Origin: Tetramitus jugosus
Taxonomy: Eukaryota > Heterolobosea > Eutetramitea > Acrasida > Vahlkampfiidae
Reading direction: 5' to 3'
DNA length: 64,000 nucleotides
Assembly (NCBI GenBank): GCA_937625935.1
Contig: OW569351.1
Location: 372,001-436,000 of the forward strand
A program made the position numbers and the translations under genes. The notes under the pieces were generated by a model. The model was not told the DNA's origin and did not search any database. It worked only from the letters and a program-made list of their open reading frames with translations. Shown piece after piece: positions 50,301 through 61,080 of this stretch; the stretch's first letter is position 1, and every line of letters starts with the position of its first letter.

Positions 50301-51734
50301 ATGCAAAATCTCATTGACCAAGGCAACCAATTATTCCGAAAAGGTGACTTTCACAGTGCCATCACTCAATATACTCTTGCGCTTCTTGAATATCAAGAAC
50401 CATCATCATCGTCATCGTCGGAAGCACTGAGAGCACTGACCAATCGCGCTCAGTGCTACATTTCCCTGTCTCAACACAACCATGCCATCAATGATTGCTT
50501 GCTTGTTTTGAATCACTATGACAGAACACATGCCAAAACACTGTATCGATTGATCAAGTCCTATGAATCATTGCACATGAATTCGATGGCCATTTATTTT
50601 ATCTTGTTGGCAGAGTACTACCATCCATTGAGCAGTGAATTTGCAATGTTGAGACGTTCATTGGAAGCATCTTCAATGTTCATGTCACTCAATCACATGA
50701 TACAGTCAATGACTGCCATTTGTAATCACTATGTTCGATCGACGCATCAACTCAAGAATATTGAGCATGAGAGGTATCATGATACTTGGCAATTGGAAGA
50801 TTATTTTGATCGTGAGAATGATTTTAGAAAGTTTGATGTACCGTGTCCGTCCAATCTCTTTGTCAAGACAGAGGGATTGATCGAGAGAGAGTCACAGTAC
50901 ATGGATGAACTGAGAGCAAAGATTGAGAGAGATAAGGGAGTGGTGCGGGATGAGTCGGAATTTGATCGATTGAATCAATTGTCTTCGATTTATACGATTG
51001 AATCACATGTGTCCAACGATGTGATCAATAGCAACAGTAGTGGTAGTAATGTTTTGGAACAAATGGGATTGGCACTGTATTACAAGTACGCTCAGGGAAC
51101 CAAGAGATCCAACGGTTTTCCAAACGCACTGTTCGCCATGTGCTTGGCTCAAGTTTTGAAAACAGGAAGACAAATCTACATGCTGACAAGTGCACCAGAA
51201 ACAACACAATTGCCAATAGATGATAAACAACTGAATCCACCTGTAGGAGCCATGAAGCGAGTGGTATCTGTTGGATTAAAGTGCGGTAATGTGAGATGCA
51301 AGAGCACGACATGGTACGCAATTGCTAGAGGTAGTGTTGTTGTGAGAGACTATGATCCACACAGCTGGGTGTGCATCAAGTTGGCCAATGTTGATTCAGA
51401 TGAGGTGACTGATGAGTTGAACATTGATTTCATGGCTGCACAATTCGGCTACTATTCTGTGCATAGACAGAGTCGTTTACCATTGAGGCTGTTTACCAAC
51501 GAAATGAATCAATTCGAAGAACAATCATCACACGAAGATCTGAGAGCAGTGTACAAGCCAAAGAGAGATCGAGTGTTTTGGGATCAGCAAGTAATCGACT
51601 ATGTCATAACAAAGTATTATGACGACTATCCAATCAGTGAGGAATCGATGCCTATATTCCAACCTATTTTGTCCAGTCTGCAACGGTTTATGGTTGACAA
51701 CAATTTCCTCCAACCAGAACATACCAACCAATAA
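50301..51734 (+). CDS. TPR-repeat protein
   Basis: A 477-residue protein with an N-terminal tetratricopeptide block (about 1-115: DQGNQLFRKGDFHSAITQYT, LTNRAQCYISLSQHNHAIND, TLYRLIKSYESLHMNSMAIY). This is the three-repeat clamp typical of co-chaperones and SET/MYND-adjacent proteins. The C-terminal ~350 residues are not recognised. They are not a SET domain, though a GLKCGNVRCKSTTWYAIARG segment (about 320-340) has two cysteines that might bind metal. The ATG at 50301 follows a CAG/CAA-rich leader. Partner unknown, possibly HSP90/HSP70 tails by analogy. Confidence 0.75.
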   Translation: MQNLIDQGNQLFRKGDFHSAITQYTLALLEYQEPSSSSSSEALRALTNRAQCYISLSQHNHAINDCLLVLNHYDRTHAKTLYRLIKSYESLHMNSMAIYFILLAEYYHPLSSEFAMLRRSLEASSMFMSLNHMIQSMTAICNHYVRSTHQLKNIEHERYHDTWQLEDYFDRENDFRKFDVPCPSNLFVKTEGLIERESQYMDELRAKIERDKGVVRDESEFDRLNQLSSIYTIESHVSNDVINSNSSGSNVLEQMGLALYYKYAQGTKRSNGFPNALFAMCLAQVLKTGRQIYMLTSAPETTQLPIDDKQLNPPVGAMKRVVSVGLKCGNVRCKSTTWYAIARGSVVVRDYDPHSWVCIKLANVDSDEVTDELNIDFMAAQFGYYSVHRQSRLPLRLFTNEMNQFEEQSSHEDLRAVYKPKRDRVFWDQQVIDYVITKYYDDYPISEESMPIFQPILSSLQRFMVDNNFLQPEHTNQ

Positions 51735-51822
51735 GATTAAAACTTGGATTCCTATGTAGTTGCGTGACATGTATTTTACAATATATTTTTGTGAGCGTTA
51801 GTTAGAGGCAACACAAGTACTC

Positions 51823-52575
51823 TTACAGTCTAATCAATGATCGATTCAATGTCTTTTTCACCACTCTGTACGTTAAACTAATTCTTCTCGATCGCTCAAT
51901 TACACTCTCATCCAGCACAATGTGACTCTCTGGACTCAGCATATCCAAATTCGCGACATGCTTCTCACGGGAAACTTTCAACTTGGTCGCATGATCAATC
52001 CTGTGCAAATAATGATGATAAGCATCACCAGTGAACACCAATAGTGATCTTGGTTCCAAAATCAGTGAAAATGGCGCTCTGTTGTCCACTACATCACCTT
52101 TTGGTTCACCTGACTCGTCCACAAAGCAAAGATCATAGGGATCAGGCGCAAACTCAATCAAAACAGTCGATTCCAAACTCAGAATGGCAACATAGGGCTC
52201 ATACACGGGTCCATCCTTGTGTGCATCAATTCCCTGACTCTCCAAATACTCATTCACCAGCACATGATTCGGTTTCTTGCTCCAAATGCGATACTTTTCA
52301 AACAATTCATCTCCAATCGGGTTCATGAGCCATTTGGGCAACGCTGAGACAAACATGCCCTTTGCATTGGGTATGCCACCATGATTCTGAAGACGTCTAT
52401 TCGATAGAACAGTCCACTTCTCCCTATAGATGCCATCCAATAGCCCTTGTTCTTGATCCTTGCTAATGTACTCTGAGATGTAGTAGACACCATCCACAGC
52501 AACACCTTGGACTTGATGTGGTGACATGAGAGATTTGAACTCTGCGTCGTTTGCGTGTTCCTCCTTGTCCAGCAT
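51823..52575 (-). CDS. ALKBH6: ALKBH6-type AlkB dioxygenase
   Basis: A 250-residue Fe(II)/2-oxoglutarate dioxygenase of the AlkB family, closest by eye to ALKBH6. The HxD iron motif is in VNEYLESQGIDAHKDGPVYE (about 105-125; H and D in AHKDG). The distal histidine is in YHHYLHRI (about 190) and the 2-oxoglutarate arginine in RRISLTYRVV (about 235-240). EPRSLLVFTGDAYHH is the family's LEPRSLLVL strand. Substrates of ALKBH6 are unclear (nucleic acid repair or RNA demethylation). All catalytic residues appear present. The length fits human ALKBH6 (238). Single exon. Confidence 0.88.
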   Translation of the reverse strand: MLDKEEHANDAEFKSLMSPHQVQGVAVDGVYYISEYISKDQEQGLLDGIYREKWTVLSNRRLQNHGGIPNAKGMFVSALPKWLMNPIGDELFEKYRIWSKKPNHVLVNEYLESQGIDAHKDGPVYEPYVAILSLESTVLIEFAPDPYDLCFVDESGEPKGDVVDNRAPFSLILEPRSLLVFTGDAYHHYLHRIDHATKLKVSREKHVANLDMLSPESHIVLDESVIERSRRISLTYRVVKKTLNRSLIRL

Positions 52576-52851
52576 TATGGGTAGTAATCTTGTTGTTTCT
52601 GCTTTTTTTCCAGAAGTCGGATCAATTTAGCTTTTGAGAAGAAGCGCCAAGACATGGAGAAGATGAAGAGCTTGCTTCAAGAGGCAGAGGGATGAGCAAG
52701 AGGAAGGAAACCCTCCAAAGAAGAGCAGAAATGAATAAATCTCGAAATCTATGGCAGACCGTCATCAAAGCAGACCAGAGTTCCTGTCCAAATACAAAAA
52801 CATGATAATGTTCATTTATTGCCTTCACACATCTAAAACAAGAGAGCGCCT

Positions 52852-54066
52852 CTAATTTTCATTCTCCATTTCATACACTTGCTGTACATCCTTGTCTCCT
52901 CTTCCAGACAAATTTACAATAATCGACTGCTCCTTGGTCAGCGTAGGTGCCAACTTAATTGCATGTGCCACTGCATGCGCACTCTCAAGTGCTGGAATAA
53001 TTCCCTCGAGCTTACACAATACGTTGAATGCTTCGAGCGCCTCCTTATCAGTCACTGACACGTACTGTGCTCTGCCAATATGTCTCAAATGACTGTGTTC
53101 TGGACCAACACCAGGATAGTCCAAACCTGCAGCAATAGAATGCGTCTCTGTTCCCTTGACGACATAGCACTTGAATCCATGGATTGTTCCTGGCTCACCT
53201 GTACACAATGGAGCTGCATGCAACCCAGTCTCCAATCCCTTACCACCTGGTTCCACACCAACGATATTCACTGAAGAATCGTTCAAGAAACCGGAGAAGA
53301 GACCAATGGCATTCGATCCACCACCGACACATGCCATGACATAATCAGGCAATGTTCCAGTCTTTTCCAAGAATTGACTCCTGGCTTCTGTTCCAATCAC
53401 AGATTGGAAGTATCGAACAATGGATGGATAAGGATGAGGACCAACAGCCGATCCCAACAAGTAAAAAGTATGTTCATAGTTTTGCATGTAGTCAACTAGA
53501 GCGGCATCGACAGCTTCTTTGAGTGTTCTCTGGCCCTCCTTGACTGCCACTACCTTGGCACCCAATAGTTCCATGCGAAACACGTTGAGAGCTTGTCTTC
53601 TTGTGTCTTCTTCGCCCATGTACACTACACACTCTAGACCAAACAGAGCACAAGCAGTAGCTGTGGCTACACCGTGTTGACCTGCTCCCGTTTCAGCAAT
53701 CACACGCTTCAATCCCATTCTTTTGGCCAAAAGAGCTTGTCCAATGACATTGTTAATCTTGTGGGAACCCGTGTGATTCAAATCTTCGCGCTTGAGGAAA
53801 ATTTTGGCGCCGCCGTAAGTTTCCGTCAACCGAGCGGCAAAATACAAAAGACTGGGGCGACCGACGTATTCCTTGAGATACGACTGGAGTTCTTGTTGGA
53901 ATTCAGAGTTGTCCTTGTAGTGCAGGAATGCTTCGTCCAACTTGTCCAGAGCTTGTTGCAATTGTGGTGGAACAAATGATCCTCCGAATTGGCCAAAGTA
54001 TCCTCTTTGTTCTTGTTGGTCTTCTTGTTGTGCTTCTTGTTGTTGTGGAGCTGAATCTTGTGTCAT
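52852..54066 (-). CDS. trpB: Tryptophan synthase beta chain, stand-alone
   Basis: A 404-residue TrpB that joins indole (or indole channelled from the alpha chain) with serine, using PLP, to make tryptophan. The catalytic lysine is in [15 protein letters not shown] (about 101). The active-site glutamate is in [20 protein letters not shown] and the phosphate loop is [12 protein letters not shown]. It is of the TrpB1 type. In fungi TrpA and TrpB are fused; here no alpha domain precedes or follows and none is in the window, so the enzyme may salvage indole or meet an alpha subunit coded elsewhere. The N-terminus is Q/E-rich with no plastid presequence. Bacterial origin is plausible but untested. 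Confidence 0.95.
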   Translation of the reverse strand: MTQDSAPQQQEAQQEDQQEQRGYFGQFGGSFVPPQLQQALDKLDEAFLHYKDNSEFQQELQSYLKEYVGRPSLLYFAARLTETYGGAKIFLKREDLNHTGSHKINNVIGQALLAKRMGLKRVIAETGAGQHGVATATACALFGLECVVYMGEEDTRRQALNVFRMELLGAKVVAVKEGQRTLKEAVDAALVDYMQNYEHTFYLLGSAVGPHPYPSIVRYFQSVIGTEARSQFLEKTGTLPDYVMACVGGGSNAIGLFSGFLNDSSVNIVGVEPGGKGLETGLHAAPLCTGEPGTIHGFKCYVVKGTETHSIAAGLDYPGVGPEHSHLRHIGRAQYVSVTDKEALEAFNVLCKLEGIIPALESAHAVAHAIKLAPTLTKEQSIIVNLSGRGDKDVQQVYEMENEN

Positions 54067-54330
54067 CTTTGAGAGTTGGGGTTTTGTGTTTGTTTTTTGT
54101 TGGATAATGAGTTGTAGTGAACTTTTGGAGTTTTATTGCTAACCAGAGGGAAGATGCAGGTTGAGTTCCGCCTGGCACGTTGTGTGGGAATATTCTCCCT
54201 CGGAGTTTGTTACGGAGAAAACTCTGGAATTTTCGAGTGAATGGTAGAGAAAATCCAAGGGATGTGTCGTTTCGTTGCAAGCGCAGGGTGTGCTTTGACT
54301 GGAAATGTAAATTGTAGCTCACGCGTCATT

Positions 54331-55881
54331 TTATTCCATATCCAACCATTCCAGCGAACCAACAACGAGATATTTGCTCGGTAGACTGCCCGGTGAGGGA
54401 GACAAAAGTGTAATCTCTCTTTTGTCAATGTCGACATTCGAACTGTCATCAAAAATATGGAAACAAAAGTTCGTGTTAGTATGTAATTTTACCATCATGG
54501 GTAAAGGGAAATTGCATGAAATACGTACACATAGACCAAGCCATAGAGATTCTTCAACAAAACATCGCTCTCTTTTGTGGCAAAAGAAACACCCACGATA
54601 TTGTGCTTCAATTGCAAACTCGGTTCAACAATTCTCTGAGATTGAAATGAGTATATCATCGTTAATAACTAACACTTAAATAGTAAGAAAATAAAATAAA
54701 CATGGAAACCTTACCACTTCACATGGGTCAACAGAAGATTTTTGACCAATTGGGAGTGCACTTGCTGGTGCCTTTGTTGTGCTTCCTATCCTACAGAACA
54801 CTACGTCATCGAACTTTACAATTACAGAATGAGGTGACAAAGTTCCACGAATACCATAGAAATACTCCTTGGTTCTTCTCATTCTTGTCTTACTTCTGAA
54901 ATCTTTGCTTCGGATCACGACACCTCCACTCTTTCTCAATGTTGTGACGTTGACGGGTGAGGACGATGATTCAAAATCTCTCTTGAATGAACTCGATAGC
55001 TTATCGTCTCCCATGACAAGAATGTGATCAATTTGCAACGATCTGGCAGCATGTTTCAACAAATCGTATCCCAACTTCTCTACCCAACCACAAGTGTTCA
55101 CAATAAATCCACCAGATGCAAACTCTGGACGCACTGCACTTTTCATCTTTATTACCTGGGCCATATGCTCCACAATCATACGATAATGCTTCACATTGTT
55201 AGATGGAGTAGTGTGACCATAATAGAATGCAATCGGTGCAGATGAAGTATTGAACTCTTCCAAGATATCAACAGGCTCAGTAACTTCTGCGATGGCCATC
55301 ACTCCCGGTATGGCAATCTGACCCTGTCCCACATCTAAATCAACAAACATTAGTTTGTGACCCATACGACTCGCATAATTCAGCAAGATTTTCGACAGAC
55401 TACTTTTGCCAGAGTCGGTAGGCCCTACGATCATGACTCTAGGCCCTCTCACAACATCTCTCAATGATTGTTGTGCCACGTTTCGCTCCACTGAGGAGGC
55501 AGAAGCCACGTTTACTGCACTCTTGTTTCTTTGCTCTTCCAAGCCCATGTGAACTTCCATGTATTGATTCATGGGAGTTTCACTGGCTGTATAGAAACTG
55601 CTACTGCTGCCACCAGAGCCTTGTTTGCTATTGCTGTGATCAATGATGAGCTGAATTGTTGCTCCTTGATATGTGAAACAGGCAAGCTTTGTTCCCGCCA
55701 TAAACTTGTAAGGGCGATCGACGGACAATTCAGCTCCAAAAATCTCCGCCATTCCTTGTTTGAGCAAGAGGGTGAGGTTTTCTTCAGAGGCAACTTCGAA
55801 GCGAAGTTCCTCCTGTGGTTTCAGTGTGATCATGTGAGTCGTGGTTGTTGACTCTTCATTGTTGTTGTGGGCGGGATCCAT
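54331..55881 (-). CDS. CLP1: CLP1 pre-mRNA/tRNA processing factor, three exons
   Basis: A 461-residue CLP1, part of cleavage factor II for mRNA 3' ends; the human protein is also an RNA 5'-kinase acting with the tRNA splicing endonuclease. Exons are 54715-55881, 54529-54635 and 54331-54442. Introns are 79 nt (GTAAGG...CTCAG) and 86 nt (GTACGT...GACAG). The total is 1386 nt, in frame. The P-loop is GPTDSGKSSLSK (about 151-162) and Walker B is LMFVDLDVGQGQ. The two small exons give the C-terminal domain: SLQLKHNIVGVSFATKESDV, then NLYGLVYVSNVDIDKREITL and LLSPSPGSLPSKYLVVGSLE. Without them the protein would lose this conserved C-terminus. Confidence 0.88.
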
Positions 55882-56107
55882 TTTTTTTTGTTTTTCGTTG
55901 TTGTTGTTTGATGCTCGATCTCTGCTTGTTTTTGGAGATTGTGCCGACGTCAAACGAATTTGCACCGATCAAAACCAGAAAGCGACTGTGTCGGTGTGTG
56001 ATTGTGTTTTGTTTCGTGCACGATAAAAATTTGGCATCATCACTGGAGCAAACAATTTAAAAAACAACAGCACAAGTGAAATAAAAGTTAATCAACAATA
56101 AACAGTG

Positions 56108-59100
56108 ATGAGCTTCAAGGATATCCCAGCAAACATCTCCTTCCCAAAGGAGGAAGAAAAAATCTTGGAGCTATGGAAAGAAATTGATGCTTTCCAAACT
56201 TCATTAAAGAAGAGTGAAGGCAGAAAGCCATTCTCCTTTTACGATGGACCTCCATTCGCAACTGGATTGCCTCACTATGGTCACATTTTGGCCGGAACTA
56301 TCAAGGTATGTCACCAACTACACCTCACTGTTCGCACAAACAAAAGCTTTTGTTGTTGTTTGAACCAAAAAAAACAAACACAATGGAAAAAAAACAACTC
56401 CCAACACACACATTGAAAATACTCAAACCATCTAACTTCTTTAGGATATCGTAACAAGATTTGCTCATCAAACAGGACATTATGTCGAGAGAAGATTTGG
56501 TTGGGATTGTCATGGTCTTCCCATTGAGTTTGAGATTGAAAAGGAGTTGGGTATTAAGACGAGAGAAGAAGTGTTGAACTTTGGTATCAAGAACTATAAT
56601 GAAGCTTGTAGAAATATTGTCATGAAGTACGCTCATGAGTGGGAGGTCATTGTGGGAAGAACGGGCAGATGGATCGATTTTAAGAATGATTACAAGACGA
56701 TGAATTTGTCGTTTATGGAGTCTGTGTGGTGGGTTTTTAAGCAATTGTTCAACAAGGATCTCGTTTACAGAGGTTCCAGAGTCATGCCTTACTCCACTGG
56801 TTGCACCACTGCATTGTCAAACTTTGAAGCTGGTCAGAACTACAAGGATGTCAGTGATCCTGCATTGACTGTCATGTTTCCATTGGACGAAGACCCAGAT
56901 GTCAAGTTGATTGCCTGGACAACGACTCCATGGACTCTGCCGTCCAATTTGGCTCTCTGTGTCAATCCAGACATGGACTATATTAAGATTAGAGATAAGG
57001 CGACCGGTAATGTCTATATTTTGATGGAAGCAAGAATCGAGCAATTGTACACAAAGAAACAAAAGGACAAGTATGAAGTCTTGGAAAAGTTCAAGGGAAG
57101 TACACTGGTCGGCAAGACCTATCAGCCATTGTTTGACTATTTTGCTCATTTTAAGGCTGAAGGTGCATTCAGAGTTGTTTCTGATTTGTATGTGACTGCT
57201 GAGAGCGGTACCGGTGTCGTTCATCAGGCACCTGGTTTTGGTGATGACGATTATCGTGTCTGTTTGTCCAATGGCATCATTACCCAAAAGAGTGACATTC
57301 CTTGTCCAATTGATCCAAGCGGAAGATTTACGAGTCAAGTTCGAGACTACCAAGGCGTCTATGTCAAGGATGCCGATGAGCAGATTGCCAAGGATATCAA
57401 GGACAAGTTGAACAGATTGGTCAAGAAGGAAACCATTGTTCACAGTTATCCATTCTGTTGGAGATCTGATACTCCACTGTTGTACAGAACTGTTCCTAGC
57501 TGGTTCGTTGCTGTCACTTCCATCAAGGACAAGTTGCTAAAGAACAATGAAGCAACATACTGGGTTCCTAACTTTGTCAAGGAAAAGAGATTCCATAACT
57601 GGTTGGCTGATGCCAGAGATTGGTCTGTTTCTAGAACCAGATACTGGGGTACACCTATCCCAATCTGGGTCAGTGAAGATTTTGAAGAGATTGTTTGTAT
57701 TGGTTCTGTTGCTGAATTAGAAGAGTTGACCGGAACAAAGATTACTGATCTGCACAGAGAAAACATTGACGATCTCACTATTCCATCAAAGACTGGAAAG
57801 GCTCCATTGAGAAGAATCGAAGACGTGTTCGATTGTTGGTTCGAGAGCGGTAGCATGCCTTATGCTCAGAAACATTATCCATTCGAGAACCAGGACTCAT
57901 TCGGATCCAGCTTCCCAGCTGATTTCATTGCTGAAGGCTTGGATCAGACCAGAGGTTGGTTCTACACTTTGATGGTGCTCGGTACCGCTTTGTTCGATTC
58001 CGCTCCATTCAAGAACTTGATTGTCAACGGTCTTGTTCTAGCAAAGGACGGAAAGAAGATGAGTAAGAGACTCAAGAACTATCCTGAGGTGACTATTGTC
58101 GTCGATGATTTTGGTGCTGATGCCCTCAGATTGTACTTGATCAACTCTCCAGTTGTCCGTGCTGAACCACTCAAATTCAATGAAGAAGGTGTCAGAAATG
58201 TTGTCAAGGATGTGTTCTTGCCATGGTTCAATGCTTATCGTTTCTTCGTTCAGAATGCTCAAGCCTATCAGAAGAAGAATGGTTCCTTGTTCACTTCTGT
58301 TGAAGCTGAGAAGGTTTCCTCCAACAACACAATGGACAAGTGGATTGTTTCTTTGAGTCAATCTTTGGTCAAGTTTGTTAAGGAAGAAATGGCTGGATAC
58401 AGATTGTACACTGTTGTTCCTCAACTTGTCAAGTACATTGATCAATTGACCAACTGGTACGTTAGAATGAACAGAAAGAGACTCAAGGGAGATCAAAACG
58501 ACCGAAACGATTGGTACACTGCTCTTGCCACATTGTTCAATGTCTTGTTCATCACTATCAGAACAATGGCTCCATTCACTCCATTCTTGACTGAAATGAT
58601 GTATCAAAACTTGAAGAACGTCATTCCTGAGGATCAGAGAGAAGATTCTATTCATTACTTGATGGTTCCAGATTATGATGAATCCAAAGTTAATCTTAAC
58701 ATTGAAAGAGCAATTGAAAACATGCAAGTTGTTGTTGTCAATGGCAGAATGTTGAGAGACAAGAAGAAGATCTCATTGAGACAGCCTGTTGGCGAGTACG
58801 TTGTGTGCAATTTGGACAAGCAATTCGTTGATAATGTCAACTCCCTCGAGGAGTACATCAAACTCGAATTGAACTGCAAGGCCGTCAGAGCCATCCACGA
58901 AGTCAAGGACTTTATCAAACTGACTGCTGATGTAGACGGTGCCAAGTTGGGCAAGCGTCTCGGAGCAAAGTTGAGAGGTGTGAAGGCTGCAGTATTGAAA
59001 CTGAGTCATGACGATGTTGCCAGCTTTGTTGCCAATGGCTCTATTACTGTTGAGAATGAACTGCTCCAAACGGAAGATTTGAGAGTCATCAATGAATTCA

Positions 59101-59483
59101 AGGGAGATGTCAACAAGTACATTTCTATGGGAGAGGGAGAAGCACTCGTTATCATGGACTATATCCTCACTCCAGAGTTGATCAGAGAAGGTTTGTGCAG
59201 AGAAGTGTCCAGCCGTGTCCAACAGTTGAGAAAGACTGCTGGTTTGGTTGCAACAGACAAGGTTGATGTTTACTTCACCCAATACTCATCAGAATTGAAT
59301 GAAGTGTTTGACAAGGAGATGTCTTTGCTGGAGTCTCTTCTAGCGGGCATGAAGCTCCAAGCTGCTTCAGACGCACCAACCCAACTTGTCGTTGCCACAC
59401 AACAAGAAACAGTTTCTGCTGGTGAAGTGTCTGGTGGCTTGACCATTACCTTGGTTGGTGAGCCAGCAAGCAGAAATCAATAA
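56108..59483 (+). CDS. IARS: Isoleucyl-tRNA synthetase, cytosolic type, two exons
   Basis: A 1078-residue class I synthetase that charges tRNA-Ile. Exon 1 is 56108-56305, the intron is 56306-56444 (139 nt, GTATGT...CTTTAG, phase 0) and exon 2 is 56445-59483. The HIGH motif is [17 protein letters not shown], spanning the intron. The KMSKS motif is [14 protein letters not shown] (about 650). The editing domain (about 180-390) keeps [17 protein letters not shown] and [23 protein letters not shown]-type blocks. The anticodon-binding region and C-terminal domains are of the eukaryotic cytosolic type. No presequence. The start at 56108 ([20 protein letters not shown]) is the family's usual beginning. 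Confidence 0.96.
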
Positions 59484-59571
59484 ATGCACTGCAAACAAAA
59501 CAAACCTTAGACTTCTAACGCCCGATGTCTCTCCACTAATAATCTCTCAGCGAAGTTAACGGAAAAAACAT

Positions 59572-59668
59572 CTCCCATACCGGGACTCGAACCCGGGTCT
59601 TCCGGGAACTTTTGCATTTCAGCTTGGAAGTGAAAGCCGGATATCCTAACCAGCTAGACTATATGGGA
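59572..59668 (-). tRNA. tRNA-Glu (anticodon TTC) with a 24-nt intron
   Basis: A minus-strand tRNA of 97 nt, 73 nt after intron removal. The acceptor stem TCCCATA pairs with TATGGGA and the discriminator is G. The anticodon arm TCCGG/CCGGA has anticodon TTC. The intron (59607-59630) sits one base 3' of the anticodon, the canonical place, and starts CTTCCAAGC. The T arm GACCCGGGTTCGAGTCCCGG is intact. It needs the tRNA splicing endonuclease and ligase. The CLP1 gene 4 kb away is only a neighbour by chance as far as can be told. Confidence 0.94.
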
Positions 59669-59750
59669 TGATATAACTATCAAAATTTCGCCAAATTTCG
59701 AGCCTGGTGGGCGTGGCTTGGGAGGGCAAAAATTCCATGAGCGTTCGTCT

Positions 59751-60809
59751 TTATTCGTCGTTGGAAGTTTTTGCTTTCTTGCTGGCAGGTGACTCGCTGC
59801 CCTTTGGTGCACCCTTTCTCTTTGTTTTCTTTTGTTTGTATCCAGTGTTGGTCGGGTCTTCCAAATATGCCAAAATACGACTCTCTATTTCTCTTCTCCT
59901 TCCAGCCTTCTTGATCTTATTCGCTGCACAAAACTCCTTCAACTCTGCTTCCCAATAGTGTTGTTGCAATTCATCTCGAGTGATGCCTTTCTGAATTGGT
60001 TTTCTTGTCTGGCGGATTTTATCATTCAGTTCAGATCTTGACACCTTAAACTCATCACCTACCTCATCGTCATCAATCTTCTTCTTTTTCGATTTTCCAG
60101 TGCTTGTTTTCTTTGATGAGCTCTGCTGGCTGGTACTGGTGCTTCTTTTTCCACCACTGCTCCTCTTATTCTTCTGCTTGTTGCTTGTTTCTTCCTCTTC
60201 TTCACTCTCATTCTCCTCTGCTTCTTCATCCTCGGACAACAAACCTGGGAATGCAATATTTAAAATGTGATACATGATATTAATTTTTCCGCCACTCGTC
60301 TTCACACCAATCAACTTTCCAGCCTCCTTCATATCAGCAAGCTTCAACTTTTCAAACAGTGTGCGACTACCATTCAACAAAATCTCATCGGCCAAATCAT
60401 CAGCGTACTCTTTTTTCGATTTTGCATCCGTTTCAAACTCCAACAGATTGACAAAGCCCTTTAGTGTGTTCAATTCCAACTTTGCAAAGAATCCATCAAT
60501 ACCAACAGACTCATTGCTCACTGCATCCATAAACAGTTCCTTTAGCTCTGATTTTTTAGTTTCTTTGGAGTCAACCTTAATCTTGCCTTCTTGCAATGCT
60601 CTTCTCAAATCTTCAACCTTTACTTTTTCAATAAACTTGTTGATTCCGTCTTCGTAGCTCCATTCGATCAATCCTGCGACGGTATCTGTTTTTGTGACCG
60701 TTTTTTTGCCAGGTGCTCGATCAATGACCGCATTCGACAGTTTGACCATCTTTTGCAAGAGTGGTAAACTCAGTTTTTTCAATAATCCAGATAAATTCTC
60801 CACTGACAT
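59751..60809 (-). CDS. SAP-repeat, probably chromatin-associated protein
   Basis: A 352-residue nuclear-type protein. Residues ~1-190 contain three or four loosely repeated SAP-like helix-extension-helix units (GLLKKLSLPLLQKMVKLSNA; DGFFAKLELNTLKGFVNLLE; TLFEKLKLADMKEAGKLIGV). An acidic stretch (EDEEAEENESEEEEE) and a basic S/K-rich linker follow. Near 285-325 is a last SAP-like unit (YWEAELKEFCAANKIKKAGR), and the tail is KKTKRKGAPKGS-like. The build, with SAP motifs plus acidic and basic tracts, recalls DEK or HMG-like chromatin proteins, but no exact family is claimed. It is divergent from the coiled-coil gene at 61081, with a strong E2F-like motif between them. Confidence 0.72.
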   Translation of the reverse strand: MSVENLSGLLKKLSLPLLQKMVKLSNAVIDRAPGKKTVTKTDTVAGLIEWSYEDGINKFIEKVKVEDLRRALQEGKIKVDSKETKKSELKELFMDAVSNESVGIDGFFAKLELNTLKGFVNLLEFETDAKSKKEYADDLADEILLNGSRTLFEKLKLADMKEAGKLIGVKTSGGKINIMYHILNIAFPGLLSEDEEAEENESEEEEETSNKQKNKRSSGGKRSTSTSQQSSSKKTSTGKSKKKKIDDDEVGDEFKVSRSELNDKIRQTRKPIQKGITRDELQQHYWEAELKEFCAANKIKKAGRRREIESRILAYLEDPTNTGYKQKKTKRKGAPKGSESPASKKAKTSNDE

Positions 60810-60974
60810 CTTTGTTGTTTGTGTGATCGCTCTGTATCAATATATATATTATATCAAGATAAATAATTACACGTTGTTGGCTTCTTGCAATAACGATCAG
60901 CTGCTGCTGTTTTTTTGGTCTCGATCGTTTCTCAAACGGATTTTCAATCTCCATTCTCCGACGTTACAATCAGG

Positions 60975-60985
60975 TTTTTGGCGCC
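60975..60985 (+). promoter_or_regulatory. E2F-like site in a divergent promoter
   Basis: TTTTTGGCGCC between the divergent starts 60809 (minus) and 61081 (plus), about 96 bp upstream of the plus-strand ATG. Same motif type as at 80-90, 43933-43947 and 50141-50151. Function inferred. Confidence 0.4.
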
Positions 60986-61080
60986 TTCGGATTTACGATT
61001 CAGAACGAAAAAGTGGATCGTGATCGATTGTGTTGTTCTCAAGAAGCTTCGAGCATCACTAGAGCAGATAATCAGGACCT

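Noticed and set aside
52616-52730. Plus-strand coding-like stretch (INLAFEKKRQDMEKMKSLLQ) upstream of ALKBH6
   Set aside because: Short, no start codon in frame, stops after about 25 codons, and lies in the leader of a minus-strand gene. Its purine-rich composition alone could explain it.
54676-54714. Unspliced C-terminus of CLP1 (VRFPCLFYFLTI)
   Set aside because: It is the translated start of an intron with a good donor. The true conserved C-terminus lies in two downstream exons.
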